Of a stretch of DNA of 64,000 nucleotides, positions 45,390 through 54,412 are shown piece by piece; positions within the stretch are counted from its first letter, which is position 1, and each line of letters starts with the position of its first letter. This stretch comes from Rhizobium sp. L51/94 (GTDB lineage: Bacteria; Pseudomonadota; Alphaproteobacteria; Rhizobiales; Rhizobiaceae), in assembly GCF_019355555.1 (NCBI RefSeq), contig NZ_CP072141.1, positions 1,854,001 to 1,918,000 of the forward strand, read 5' to 3'. A program made the translations under genes and the position numbers. The notes beneath the pieces were generated by a model. That model saw nothing but the letters and a program-made list of their open reading frames with translations, ran no database searches and was not told where the DNA came from.

Positions 45390-46622
45390 ATGACCGATAC
45401 CGTCACCGACCGCTTCCTCCGATACGTCGTCATCGACACCCAGTCGGACGCAAGTTCCTCGACCCAGCCGACCACCGAAAAGCAGAAGACGCTCGGTCGA
45501 CTGCTGGTGACGGAACTGCTGGCCATGGGCATTGAGGATGCCCATCTCGACGAGCACGGCTATGTCTACGCGACGGTGCCTGCCAACACCGACAAGGATG
45601 TGCCGGTCATCTGCTTCTGCTCGCACATGGATACCGCACCGGATTTTACAGGCACCGACGTCAAGCCGCAGCTGATCGAGAACTACCAGGGCGGCGATAT
45701 CACGCTCGTCGGCGATCCCGCGCGCGTTATCCGCGTCAGCGAGCACAAGGCGCTGGCCGACCAGATCGGCAACGACATCATCACGACAGACGGTACAACG
45801 CTGCTCGGCGCCGACGACAAGGCGGGGCTAGCTGAAATCATGACGGCGGCGCAGACGCTGATCGACAACCCCGACATCCGCCACGGCACGATCAAGCTGC
45901 TGTTCACGCCCGACGAGGAAGTCGGCCGGGGCGCCGACAAGGTCGATCTCGAAAAGCTCGGAGCCGCCTTCGCCTACACGGTGGATGGCGAGACCGCCGG
46001 CCATATCGAGGACGAGACCTTCTCCGCCGATGGCGTCGAGATCACCATTGCCGGCGTTGCCATCCATCCGGGTTTTGCCAAGGGGCGCATGGAAAACGCC
46101 ATCAAGATCGCCAGCGCCATCGTGGCCGGCCTGCCGAAGGACCAGGCACCGGAGACAACATCGGGCAGGAATGGCTTCGTCCACCCCGTTGCCGTCACCG
46201 GTTCGATGGAAAAAGCGACCATCAGCCTGATCGTCCGCGATTTCGACGATGCCGGCCTTGCTGCCAAGGAAGAGATGCTGAAAACCCGGGTTGAAAACGT
46301 CATGAGAGACTATCCGGGCTCGACCCACACGTTCACGGTCAAGCAGCAATACCGCAACATGAAGCAGGTGCTCGATCGCCACCCCGAGATCATGGAAAAC
46401 GCCGTCGAAGCGATCCGCCGGGCCGGCATGGAGCCGGTACGCGGCAGCATCCGCGGCGGCACCGACGGCTCCCGCCTGTCCTTCATGGGCCTCCCATGCC
46501 CCAACATCTTCGCCGGCGGCCACGCCTTCCACTCACCCTTGGAATGGGTGAGCCGGCAGGACATGGAAAAAGCGGTGAAGACGTTGGTGGAACTGGCCCG
46601 GGTCTGGGAGGAGCGGGCGTAG
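45390..46622 (+). CDS. pepT: peptidase T
   Basis: This 410-residue M20 metallopeptidase releases the N-terminal residue from tripeptides. The zinc ligands are His79 and Asp142 with the motif HMDTAPDFTG, the acidic pair Glu176-Glu177 in TPDEEVGRG, and GGTDGSRLSFMGLPCPN near the C-terminus. The length matches PepT. It is cytoplasmic. It stands between the patatin gene (divergent) and two convergent NAD-binding genes. Confidence 0.96.
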   Translation: MTDTVTDRFLRYVVIDTQSDASSSTQPTTEKQKTLGRLLVTELLAMGIEDAHLDEHGYVYATVPANTDKDVPVICFCSHMDTAPDFTGTDVKPQLIENYQGGDITLVGDPARVIRVSEHKALADQIGNDIITTDGTTLLGADDKAGLAEIMTAAQTLIDNPDIRHGTIKLLFTPDEEVGRGADKVDLEKLGAAFAYTVDGETAGHIEDETFSADGVEITIAGVAIHPGFAKGRMENAIKIASAIVAGLPKDQAPETTSGRNGFVHPVAVTGSMEKATISLIVRDFDDAGLAAKEEMLKTRVENVMRDYPGSTHTFTVKQQYRNMKQVLDRHPEIMENAVEAIRRAGMEPVRGSIRGGTDGSRLSFMGLPCPNIFAGGHAFHSPLEWVSRQDMEKAVKTLVELARVWEERA

Positions 46623-46667
46623 GGCAATACGGCGTGGGGCCAGAGGCGCGCAAATCTGCTGCCGTCG

Positions 46668-47297
46668 CTAAGCGAAAATCACCGGCGCCTTTCGCAACCA
46701 CCGATCCTCCGTCAATTGTGCCACAGCGAACGTCGCCACGCTTTGCCGTGAAATCGATCCGCCGTGGAAACCGGACAGATCGGTCAGTGCCCGCACCGTC
46801 TGCGCTTCCTGCTTGTCGTTGAGCACGGCCGGCCGGAGGATCACCCAGTCGAGGCCGCTCTCGCGGATCACGGCTTCCTGCCGGTCCTTGTCCTGATAGA
46901 CCTTTCTCAGCAGGATCGGCTGGATCAGCCGGTCATAGACGAAGCCGCCGTGACCCTTGCTGTCGCCGGCACCCATGCCGGTGATGCAGACAAGACGCCG
47001 CACGCCGCGGCGTTTCATCGCCGCGATCAGCGCTGCTGTCGATTGCGACAGCAGCGTGATTTCCTTGACTGGCCCGATGCCGGTGCCGAGTGCGCTGATC
47101 ACCCCGTCGCAGCCGTCGAGTGCGGCAAAATGCGCTGCCTCATCGCGGGCATCGCCGTCGAAGAGCACCACTCCTTCAAGCTGCGCTGCCTTCTGTCTTG
47201 AGCGCACCAGGGCGACGACGCTGTGGCCCTGCGCTTGTGCGGTACGAACGATGGCCTGGCCGGTTCCCCCGGTGGCGCCGACGACGAGAATTTTCAT
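46668..47297 (-). CDS. NAD(P)-binding NmrA-type protein
   Basis: This 209-residue atypical short-chain dehydrogenase has the Rossmann motif GATGGTGQAIVRTA at the N-terminus and a YDRLIQPILLRKVYQDKDRQE segment. Such proteins are NAD(P)H-binding sensors or reductases. AAGGAG precedes ATG. It is the downstream partner of the next gene, 34 bases away, and probably in the same operon. Confidence 0.85.
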   Translation of the reverse strand: MKILVVGATGGTGQAIVRTAQAQGHSVVALVRSRQKAAQLEGVVLFDGDARDEAAHFAALDGCDGVISALGTGIGPVKEITLLSQSTAALIAAMKRRGVRRLVCITGMGAGDSKGHGGFVYDRLIQPILLRKVYQDKDRQEAVIRESGLDWVILRPAVLNDKQEAQTVRALTDLSGFHGGSISRQSVATFAVAQLTEDRWLRKAPVIFA

Positions 47298-47331
47298 GGG
47301 ATCAACTCCTTGATGGGGTGCTGCAGCTTGC

Positions 47332-48210
47332 TCAGGCCTTTGCCCAGACAGCGGCTGTCTCGGTTGCAAAGGCACGATAGGATGTCAGCGGCCGGCCGAG
47401 CATGGCCTCCAACCGTTCGACGTCGCCGGCGTCAGGGATCATGCCGTCGCTTTGAAAGCGGCGGGCCATCAGGGCGAGATCGTAGGCGGCCCAGCTTGGC
47501 GAAAATTGCTTCAACATCGCTTCGAACGCTCCGGTATCGTCGCCACCATAGGCAATCGGCTTGCCAAGTACATCCGACCAGATCGCCGCGACCCGCTCGC
47601 CCGTCAGGCTGTCCGGGCCGACGACGTTGACTGTCGTGCGCGGTAGCGGATCTGGGGCGCGCTCGCGGCGCAGTAGTTCGATGACCGCCAGATCGGCGAT
47701 ATCGCGGGTCGCCACCATCGACAGGCCACGACTGCCAATCGGCATGCCGTAGACGCCGTGCTCGATCAGCGCCGTCTTCTGTTGCCCGTCATTGTCGATG
47801 AAATAGGCCGGACGCAGGATGGTGGCCGCCATGTCGAATTGCTCGATCATTCGCTCGACGGTGAATTTGCCGGTGAAATGCGGCACGTTGGTATAGAGGT
47901 CGCTGTGAATAACCGAGAGGTAGACGATCCGCTCGATGCCGGCATCGCGGGCAAGGTTGAGGGTGATCAGTGCCTGCGTGACTTCGTCCGGCGTCACTGC
48001 GTTGAGCAGAAACAGCGTCGAGACGCCTGCCAGCGCGGCGCGCATCGTATCGATATCCGTCAGGTCACCCTTGATGACAGTTACGCCGGCCGGGAATTTC
48101 GCCTTTGCCGGATCGCGGGCCAGCGCATGCACATCCGCGCCTCTGGCGGCCAATCCAGCCACTACCTGCCTGCCGATGTTTCCGGTGCTTCCAACAACAA
48201 AGATCGTCAT
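47332..48210 (-). CDS. NmrA-family NAD(P)-binding protein
   Basis: This 292-residue protein has the NmrA/HSCARG-type Rossmann motif GSTGNIGRQVVAGLAARG and the segment PAYFIDNDGQQKTALIEHGV. It is probably an NAD(P)H sensor or quinone oxidoreductase-like enzyme. The start at 48210 was preferred over ATG 48216 because AAGGAG is 7 bases from it. It is divergent from a LysR gene, the likely regulator of this pair. Confidence 0.85.
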   Translation of the reverse strand: MTIFVVGSTGNIGRQVVAGLAARGADVHALARDPAKAKFPAGVTVIKGDLTDIDTMRAALAGVSTLFLLNAVTPDEVTQALITLNLARDAGIERIVYLSVIHSDLYTNVPHFTGKFTVERMIEQFDMAATILRPAYFIDNDGQQKTALIEHGVYGMPIGSRGLSMVATRDIADLAVIELLRRERAPDPLPRTTVNVVGPDSLTGERVAAIWSDVLGKPIAYGGDDTGAFEAMLKQFSPSWAAYDLALMARRFQSDGMIPDAGDVERLEAMLGRPLTSYRAFATETAAVWAKA

Positions 48211-48339
48211 GCTCATACTCCTTTTCGAGATCATCGCCGGTCGCGTGAGTGCGCCGCCGTGATGTCGACCTGAAGTTAATCGATCCATTGCCATGCAAGT
48301 AGTCCGAGAATATAGATGGGGTGTCTCACTGATGGAACG

Positions 48340-49254
48340 ATGCCGATGGACCTGCTTGCGATTGCGGATTTTAATCTCGTCGCCGCCCATGGCGGTTTTG
48401 GGCTTGCCAGCCGGGCAAGCGGCCGGCCGAAGGCGACGCTGTCGCGGCGGGTTGCCGAGCTGGAACTGGGCCTTGGCGTGCGGCTGTTCGAACGGGGAGC
48501 CAAGACCCTGCGGCTGACCGACGAGGGTCGTCGTCTGCACGAAAAGACCGGTGGGCTGCTTGCGGAAATATCCGAGGCTGCCGACGAGGTCAGCAACGGC
48601 TCGGCGCAGCCGCGGGGCCGCCTGCGGGTCAGCGCGCCGGTATTGTTTTCGCATATGGCGATGGGCCGGATCGCTGCCGGCTTTGCCAAAGCCTATCCGG
48701 AGGTCCGGCTGGAGGTAACGGCGGAAGACCGCGATGTCGACATGGTCGAAGAGGGGTACGACGTGGCGATCCGGGTCAATCCCGCGCCGGATGAGTTGTT
48801 GGTAGGCCGCCGCTTCCTCCACGACGACCTTCTGCTTGCAGCCGTGCCGACGCTGTTGCCACCGATGGCGGACAAGGGCGAGCAGCCGCCACCGCTTGCC
48901 GCCGTCGTGCTGGAATCGTTCGGCCTACGAGCGGCCTGGACGACCGTCGATCCGGTCGGCGGCCGGACCTTTGCGCCCGATCCGGTCCTTCGGCTCGGGA
49001 CTATGATCATGGTGCGCGATGCCGTGCTGGCCGGCGCCGGCGCCGGACTGCTGCCAAAGTCGCTGATTTCAGGCGACCTCGCCAGTGGCCGTCTCGTCTC
49101 CTGGGGCAGTGTCAGCCCGTCAGAAACCGCCATCTGGGTACTCTACAGCTCGCGTCGCCTGCTGAGCAGCAAGGTCTCCGCCTTCATCGCCCATCTCCAT
49201 GCCACCTTCCCGAACGGCACAGCTGAAGAGCTGGGAGCGATGTTTGCGGGCTGA
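48340..49254 (+). CDS. LysR-family regulator
   Basis: This 304-residue LysR-type regulator has an N-terminal winged helix (GFGLASRASGRPKATLSRRVAELE, LFERGAKTLRLTDEGR) and a substrate-binding domain (GRLRVSAPVLFSHMAMGRI). It is divergent from the two NmrA-type genes and probably controls them. The start at 48340 has GGAACG before it. The ligand is unknown. Confidence 0.88.
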   Translation: MPMDLLAIADFNLVAAHGGFGLASRASGRPKATLSRRVAELELGLGVRLFERGAKTLRLTDEGRRLHEKTGGLLAEISEAADEVSNGSAQPRGRLRVSAPVLFSHMAMGRIAAGFAKAYPEVRLEVTAEDRDVDMVEEGYDVAIRVNPAPDELLVGRRFLHDDLLLAAVPTLLPPMADKGEQPPPLAAVVLESFGLRAAWTTVDPVGGRTFAPDPVLRLGTMIMVRDAVLAGAGAGLLPKSLISGDLASGRLVSWGSVSPSETAIWVLYSSRRLLSSKVSAFIAHLHATFPNGTAEELGAMFAG

Positions 49255-49335
49255 CATGCTGGCAATGGCGCCTGTGCCTGACGCGAGTCAGACCTTTTAC
49301 GACCGCGCCACGTTGCTGTGAGGGTAGCCGCCCCC

Positions 49336-51429
49336 TCACATCCTCCCCACGACCTTCAGGGCAAACGCATACTCGAATGCGATTTCTTCCAGCCGCTGGA
49401 AGCGCCCCGAGGCGCCGCCGTGGCCGGCGTCCATGTTGGTCTTGAGCAGGATCGGGGCGTCGCCGGTGGTCTTTTCGCGCAGGCGCGCGACCCATTTGGC
49501 GGGCTCCCAGTAGGTGACGCGGGGGTCGGTGAGGCCGCCCAGCGCCAGGATCGGCGGGTAGGGCTTCTCGCCGACATTGTCATAGGGCGAGTAGCTGGCG
49601 ATGTGGTCGTAGTCGTCCTTTGAATCGATCGGATTGCCCCATTCCGGCCATTCCGGCGGGGTCAGCGGCAGCGTGTCGTCAAGCATGGTGTTGAGCACGT
49701 CGACGAAGGGCACGGCGGCGATGATGCCGGCGAATTTTTCCGGTGCCATGTTGGCGATGGCGCCCATCAGCATGCCGCCAGCAGAGCCACCTTCGGCGAT
49801 GATCTTCGTGTAGGAGGTGAACTTCTTCTCGCTCAGATAATCCGCCGCCGAGATGAAGTCCTTGAAGGTGTTGGTCTTCTTGTCCATCTTGCCGTCTTCA
49901 TACCAGGCAAAGCCCTTGTCCTTGCCGCCCCGGACATGGGCGATGGCATAGATGAAGCCCCGGTCGGCGAGCGACAGCGCATTGGTGCTGAAGCTGGCGG
50001 GAATGGCCATGCCGTAGGCGCCGTATCCATAGAGCAGGCAGGGGGCGGTGCCGTCGAGCAACGTGTCTGCGCGGTAAAGCAGCGAGACCGGCACCTCGAC
50101 GCCATCCCAGCCGGGCGCAAAGACGCGGCGCGTGATGTAGTCGTTGGCGTCGTGGCCCGATGGCACTTCCTGCGTCTTCAGGAGCGTGCGCTCGCGCGTC
50201 ACCATGTTGTAGTCGTAGAGCTGGCTTGGCGTGGTCATCGACGAATAGGAGAAGCGGATGGTGTCGGTGTCGTATTCGGCCGCCCCCTGAAGGCCCAGCG
50301 AATAGGCCTCTTCCTCGAAGCCGATGGCATGTTCCTCGCCGGTCTCGCGGTCGCGCACGATGATCTGCGGCAGGCCGTCCTTGCGCTCCAGCCAGATGAG
50401 ATGGCGGGCATAGGCCATGTGCGACAGGATCAGCGTGCCCGGCTTGTGGGCGACAACCTCGGTCCAGTGTTCCTTTTCCGGCGTTGCTGCCGGTGCCTGC
50501 ATGATCTTGAAATCGAGCGCGTCGCCGTCATTGGTGAGGATGTAGAACACGTCGCCGCCCTCGGCGATCTCGTATTCGATACCTTCCTCGCGGGCTGCCA
50601 CCAGCTTCGGCTCGGCCATCAGGTCCTTGGTCGAGAGGATGCGATATTCCGATGTCTCGTGGTCGTGGATGTCGATGAAGATGTAGTCGTCGAGCAGAGA
50701 TCCGCCGACGCCCATGAAGAAGCCCGGATCCTTCTCCTCATAGACCAGCCGGTCGCTTGCCTGCGGTGTGCCGACGATGTGGTGGAAGACTTTCGACGGG
50801 CGGTGGTTCTCGTCGAGTGCCGAATAGAAGAAGCTCTTGCCGTCGGGCGCCCAGACGCCGCCGCCACCGGTGTTCTCGACAACATCGGCCAAGTCCTCGC
50901 CGGTTGAAAGGTCGCGGACCTTGAGCGTGAAATACTCCGACCCCTTGTCGTCATAGCCCCAGATGCCGAAACTGTGATCGGAGGAATGGTCGAGCCCAGC
51001 CAGTCGGAAGTAACCCTTGCCTGATGCCTCCTTGTCGCCATCCAGCATCAGCTGGCGTTCGCCGCCATCGCGTGCCTCGCGGAAATAGCGCGGTTGCTCG
51101 CCGCCGGTGACGAACAGCGTGCCGTAGGCAAAGGGGCCGTCCTTCACCGGCACCGAGGAATCATCCTCCTTGATGCGGCCCTTCATCTCGGCGAACAGTA
51201 CCTTCTGGATATCCTTGGTGTCTTCCATCGCCGCGTTCATGTAGGCGTTTTCCGCCTCCAGATGCTTGCGAATGTCGGCATCGAGGATGGACGGATCCTT
51301 GAACATCGCCTGCCAGTTGTCGGCTCTCAGCCAGGCATAATCGTCCGTCCGGGTGATGCCGTGGCGGGTGTCGGATACCGGACGCTTCGGCGCGACGGGG
51401 GCGGTCGGAAGAGGCTTGAATATCGACAC
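49336..51429 (-). CDS. ptrB: oligopeptidase B (S9 family)
   Basis: This 697-residue serine peptidase cleaves after basic residues in short peptides. It has the N-terminal propeller start (HGITRTDDYAWLRADNW), the catalytic block GGSAGGMLMGAIAN (nucleophile Ser), ALGGLTDPRVTYWEPAKW and a histidine in KTNMDAGHGGASGR. The start is a GTG at 51429 (VSIFKPLP); longer N-terminal versions are not supported. It is probably cytoplasmic. It is divergent from the DUF930 gene. Confidence 0.93.
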   Translation of the reverse strand: MSIFKPLPTAPVAPKRPVSDTRHGITRTDDYAWLRADNWQAMFKDPSILDADIRKHLEAENAYMNAAMEDTKDIQKVLFAEMKGRIKEDDSSVPVKDGPFAYGTLFVTGGEQPRYFREARDGGERQLMLDGDKEASGKGYFRLAGLDHSSDHSFGIWGYDDKGSEYFTLKVRDLSTGEDLADVVENTGGGGVWAPDGKSFFYSALDENHRPSKVFHHIVGTPQASDRLVYEEKDPGFFMGVGGSLLDDYIFIDIHDHETSEYRILSTKDLMAEPKLVAAREEGIEYEIAEGGDVFYILTNDGDALDFKIMQAPAATPEKEHWTEVVAHKPGTLILSHMAYARHLIWLERKDGLPQIIVRDRETGEEHAIGFEEEAYSLGLQGAAEYDTDTIRFSYSSMTTPSQLYDYNMVTRERTLLKTQEVPSGHDANDYITRRVFAPGWDGVEVPVSLLYRADTLLDGTAPCLLYGYGAYGMAIPASFSTNALSLADRGFIYAIAHVRGGKDKGFAWYEDGKMDKKTNTFKDFISAADYLSEKKFTSYTKIIAEGGSAGGMLMGAIANMAPEKFAGIIAAVPFVDVLNTMLDDTLPLTPPEWPEWGNPIDSKDDYDHIASYSPYDNVGEKPYPPILALGGLTDPRVTYWEPAKWVARLREKTTGDAPILLKTNMDAGHGGASGRFQRLEEIAFEYAFALKVVGRM

Positions 51430-51701
51430 GTATGTTCGCTTTCTGGTGATCTGAGGTGACAGAGAGATAGACACCGGCCGGTGTCGGATCAAGCGACTTG
51501 TCGCCGATAAGCGCCGCGGCGCGGTGCGAAGATCGGGCAGTTGGCTGCGGATGACGGCAAGGTTCAGCCGCACCCGCCATGATGTCACCACATTATTTCC
51601 GAAACTCACGAAGTGTTACAAACATCTGAATCGGCAGTCGACCGTGCGTTTGCGCGAACGATTGTCAGTTCAGTCTGACTTGAACCAAGGAAGTGCTTTT
51701 C

Positions 51702-52088
51702 ATGCTGAAATTCATCGGCGTCCTCGTACCCGCCGTTTGCCTCGCCACGACCTCCTACGCCGTCGATGCCGCCATCAAGAAGCAGTTGGAAAAGCTCGAT
51801 CCTGCCGAGCGCCTGGAACAGAGTTGCGATACCGAGGCGATGAAACGCATCGCCGCCGAGAAGGACTACCATCCCGACAAGGTCATCGCCTACACCTTCG
51901 GCGACCCGTCGATGACCGCAGACACGATCAAGGCACCCGGCGCGGTCTTTCGCAGCAAGGGCGAATGGTACCACCTGACATACGACTGCGTGACGGGCCC
52001 GGAGCAGATCGACGTGAAATCGCTGAGTTTCCAGATCGGCGAGAAAGTGCCAAGGGACGATTGGCAGAAGCATTATCTCTACGACTGA
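51702..52088 (+). CDS. secreted DUF930 protein
   Basis: This 128-residue protein has a signal peptide (FIGVLVPAVCLATTSYA) and matches DUF930: a LEKLDPAERLEQSCDTEAM segment, HPDKVIAYTFGDP and SKGEWYHLTYDC. The conserved cysteines could form a disulfide. The family is common in rhizobia and uncharacterised. AAGGAAG lies before ATG. Confidence 0.85.
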   Translation: MLKFIGVLVPAVCLATTSYAVDAAIKKQLEKLDPAERLEQSCDTEAMKRIAAEKDYHPDKVIAYTFGDPSMTADTIKAPGAVFRSKGEWYHLTYDCVTGPEQIDVKSLSFQIGEKVPRDDWQKHYLYD

Positions 52089-52249
52089 GGCATTTGACGC
52101 CTGTTCGAAGCCGAAAGCTGTTGCTTCTGCCGGGTTTGGCAGTAAAGCAATGCCGTCGCGCCACAGATCGGTCGCCTTGCCATGGGATTGCAGGGACTGG
52201 TGCCCCGGCGCCCTTTGAAATCAGATGTCCCTGACACGGTGGCTGCCCC

Positions 52250-53080
52250 ATGATCCGACTGCTCCTGACCTCCGCAGCCCTGCTTGTCGCCATCCCCGCG
52301 GCCATGTCCGCCAATTCCGCATTTCCGGCGGCCCCGGTCCAAACCGCGCTGGTCTCCCCGCCGCTCGCCCCGAAGCCGAACCCCTCCACACCGGGCGTCA
52401 AACTCGTCGAACCGCATCTGCACGTGGCGCGCGCCGGCAAGCCGGCAACGCGCGTGGCGCTGACTTTCGACGCCTGCATGGGCAAGACCGACATGCGGAT
52501 TCTGAACACGCTGATCGACCAGAATGTACCGGCGACGATCTTCGTCACTGCCCGCTGGCTGCGCACCAATCCGGATGCGTTGGCGCTGATGATGTCCCAT
52601 TCGGACCTGTTCGAGCTTGAAAACCACGGCCTCAACCACATCCCGACGGTCGATCGCCCGACGCTGGTCTATGGCATCGCCGCTGCCGGTTCGCCGGCAG
52701 CCGTGGCCCAGGAAGTGCAGGGCGGCTCCGATGCCATGCTGGCCCATGGCATCCCGCAGGCCCACTGGTTTCGCGGCGCAACCGCCAAATACGACCTGTC
52801 GGCCATCGCCCAGATCCGCGCGCTCGGCTTCGAGGTGGCAGGCTATTCGATCAACGGCGATGCCGGCGCCTCCCTGCCGGCTGCCGTGGTGGAGAAGCAG
52901 TATCTCAGCGCCAAAGACGGCGACGTGCTGATCTCGCACATCAACCAGCCGACCCATTCCTCCGGCGAAGGCGTCGTCAAAGGCATCCTCGACCTCAAGG
53001 CGCGCGGCGTCCAGTTCGTCCGGCTGGAGGATTTCGCCGTACAGGGCGACGACAACACCACCCAGCAGGCATCGCGCTAA
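52250..53080 (+). CDS. polysaccharide deacetylase (NodB-like)
   Basis: This 276-residue secreted protein has a signal peptide (LLLTSAALLVAIPAAMS) and a NodB-homology domain: VALTFDACMGKTD (the Asp motif), ELENHGLNH (the HxxxH-like zinc motif) and a C-terminal SINGDAGASLP. It would remove acetyl groups from polysaccharide or peptidoglycan; nodulation-specific NodB is unlikely without other nod genes. Its stop overlaps that of the convergent FAD oxidoreductase by four bases. Confidence 0.85.
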   Translation: MIRLLLTSAALLVAIPAAMSANSAFPAAPVQTALVSPPLAPKPNPSTPGVKLVEPHLHVARAGKPATRVALTFDACMGKTDMRILNTLIDQNVPATIFVTARWLRTNPDALALMMSHSDLFELENHGLNHIPTVDRPTLVYGIAAAGSPAAVAQEVQGGSDAMLAHGIPQAHWFRGATAKYDLSAIAQIRALGFEVAGYSINGDAGASLPAAVVEKQYLSAKDGDVLISHINQPTHSSGEGVVKGILDLKARGVQFVRLEDFAVQGDDNTTQQASR

Positions 53081-54372
53081 AGCGGCAACCCGCGCTCCGG
53101 TATCGGGTTGCCATTTGCAAAGCCCCGATAGGTCGGGCCTTCGCGGTCCAGCGCGAAATCGTCGAACCAGTCGCGCCGTTCGTCTGCGACCAGTGCGCCG
53201 ATCATCAGCGAGGCCATGAACGAGAAGGTTATGCCGTTGCCGCCGTAACCGTAGGCGGCAATTACGTTCGGCATGTCGGGAACAGGGCCGATCAGCGGCA
53301 GACCGTCCACCGTTTCGCCAAACGTGCCGCACCAGCGGTATTCGGCGGTTGTGTCTGCCTGTGGCCAGAGCCGCTTCAGCTTCTCGCTGAGGGTGTCGAT
53401 CTTGTCGGCCATCTTGGCATCGCGCAGGGCGGGCAGCACCGTCGCATCGTCTTCGCCGCCGATGATGATGCGATTGTCCGCCGAGGTCCGCATGTAGAGG
53501 TAGGGGTGGCTGTCCTCCCAGATCAGCGCGCGGTCGCGCCACAGCCTGTTCGGGTCCTGCGGCACTGTCGCCATCGCCCAGCTCGAGGTGGCGCGATGCA
53601 GCTTCGGCATCGGAATGCCGGGCATCGCATAGCCGGTTGCGAGCACCACGTTCCGGGCTTCGATCACGTGGCTGCCATCGGTCTCGATGACGGCGGAGCG
53701 GCCTTCCGTGCGGATGCGCGTGGCGGATGCTTTGACCAGCTGTGCGCCGCGCTTGACGGCAACTGCGAGCAGTCCCCAGGCCAGCATCAGCGGATCGACT
53801 TCCGCAGCGCCGGACGAGAGGATCGCACCGTCGCGTTCAATCTCGAATTCGGTCATCAGGTAGGGATGCGACAGATACTCGCCCGGCAACCCGGCACGCT
53901 TGCGGAGCGCCAGTTCCTGCTGCAGTTCACGCGCGCCGCCGATGCTGTTTGTGAGATACAGGCTCGAGCGCTGACGGTAGCCACAGGGGATTTGCAGCCG
54001 CTCGATCAGCTTGCCGAGCCCCGAGACAGCAACGACGCTGCGCCGGTATATCGCGGCCGCCTTGTCATAGCCGTAGGAGAGCGACAGATCGGAGAGCGAT
54101 GTATCGAGCTCCCACATCAGCATCGCGGTGCTTGCCGAAGTGCTGCCGAGCCCCGGCTCTTCGCGGTCGATCACACAGACGGAATAGCCACGCGCTGTCA
54201 GGTGTTCGGCAATCAGCGATCCCGTGATCCCGCCGCCGACGATGGCCACGTCGACCGAGAGGTTTTCGCGCAACGGGCTGTACCACGGATGCAAAGCCAG
54301 CCGGCCCCAGGGGGCGCGGCCGGTGACGAGGTCGGACTGTTCGGTGGCGTTCATCTGCAGGTCGGTCGGCAT
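53077..54372 (-). CDS. FAD-dependent oxidoreductase (DAO type)
   Basis: This 431-residue flavoprotein has the FAD Rossmann motif VAIVGGGITGSLIAEHL and the tail GLPLIGPVPDMPNVIAAYGYGGNG, which is typical of amino acid oxidases of the D-amino-acid/glycine oxidase group. The substrate is unknown. The start at 54372 has GGAG upstream. It may be followed by a short unit with the upstream AI-2E permease gene, 40 bases away. Confidence 0.88.
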   Translation of the reverse strand: MPTDLQMNATEQSDLVTGRAPWGRLALHPWYSPLRENLSVDVAIVGGGITGSLIAEHLTARGYSVCVIDREEPGLGSTSASTAMLMWELDTSLSDLSLSYGYDKAAAIYRRSVVAVSGLGKLIERLQIPCGYRQRSSLYLTNSIGGARELQQELALRKRAGLPGEYLSHPYLMTEFEIERDGAILSSGAAEVDPLMLAWGLLAVAVKRGAQLVKASATRIRTEGRSAVIETDGSHVIEARNVVLATGYAMPGIPMPKLHRATSSWAMATVPQDPNRLWRDRALIWEDSHPYLYMRTSADNRIIIGGEDDATVLPALRDAKMADKIDTLSEKLKRLWPQADTTAEYRWCGTFGETVDGLPLIGPVPDMPNVIAAYGYGGNGITFSFMASLMIGALVADERRDWFDDFALDREGPTYRGFANGNPIPERGLPL

Positions 54373-54412
54373 TTCGTCTCTGGCTCCAGGAAAAGGCGTG
54401 CGCGCAGGACAG

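Noticed and set aside
52250..53080. Nodulation NodB identity for the deacetylase
   Set aside because: No other nod gene is present, and the protein has a signal peptide, unlike cytoplasmic NodB, so a cell-envelope deacetylase is more likely.
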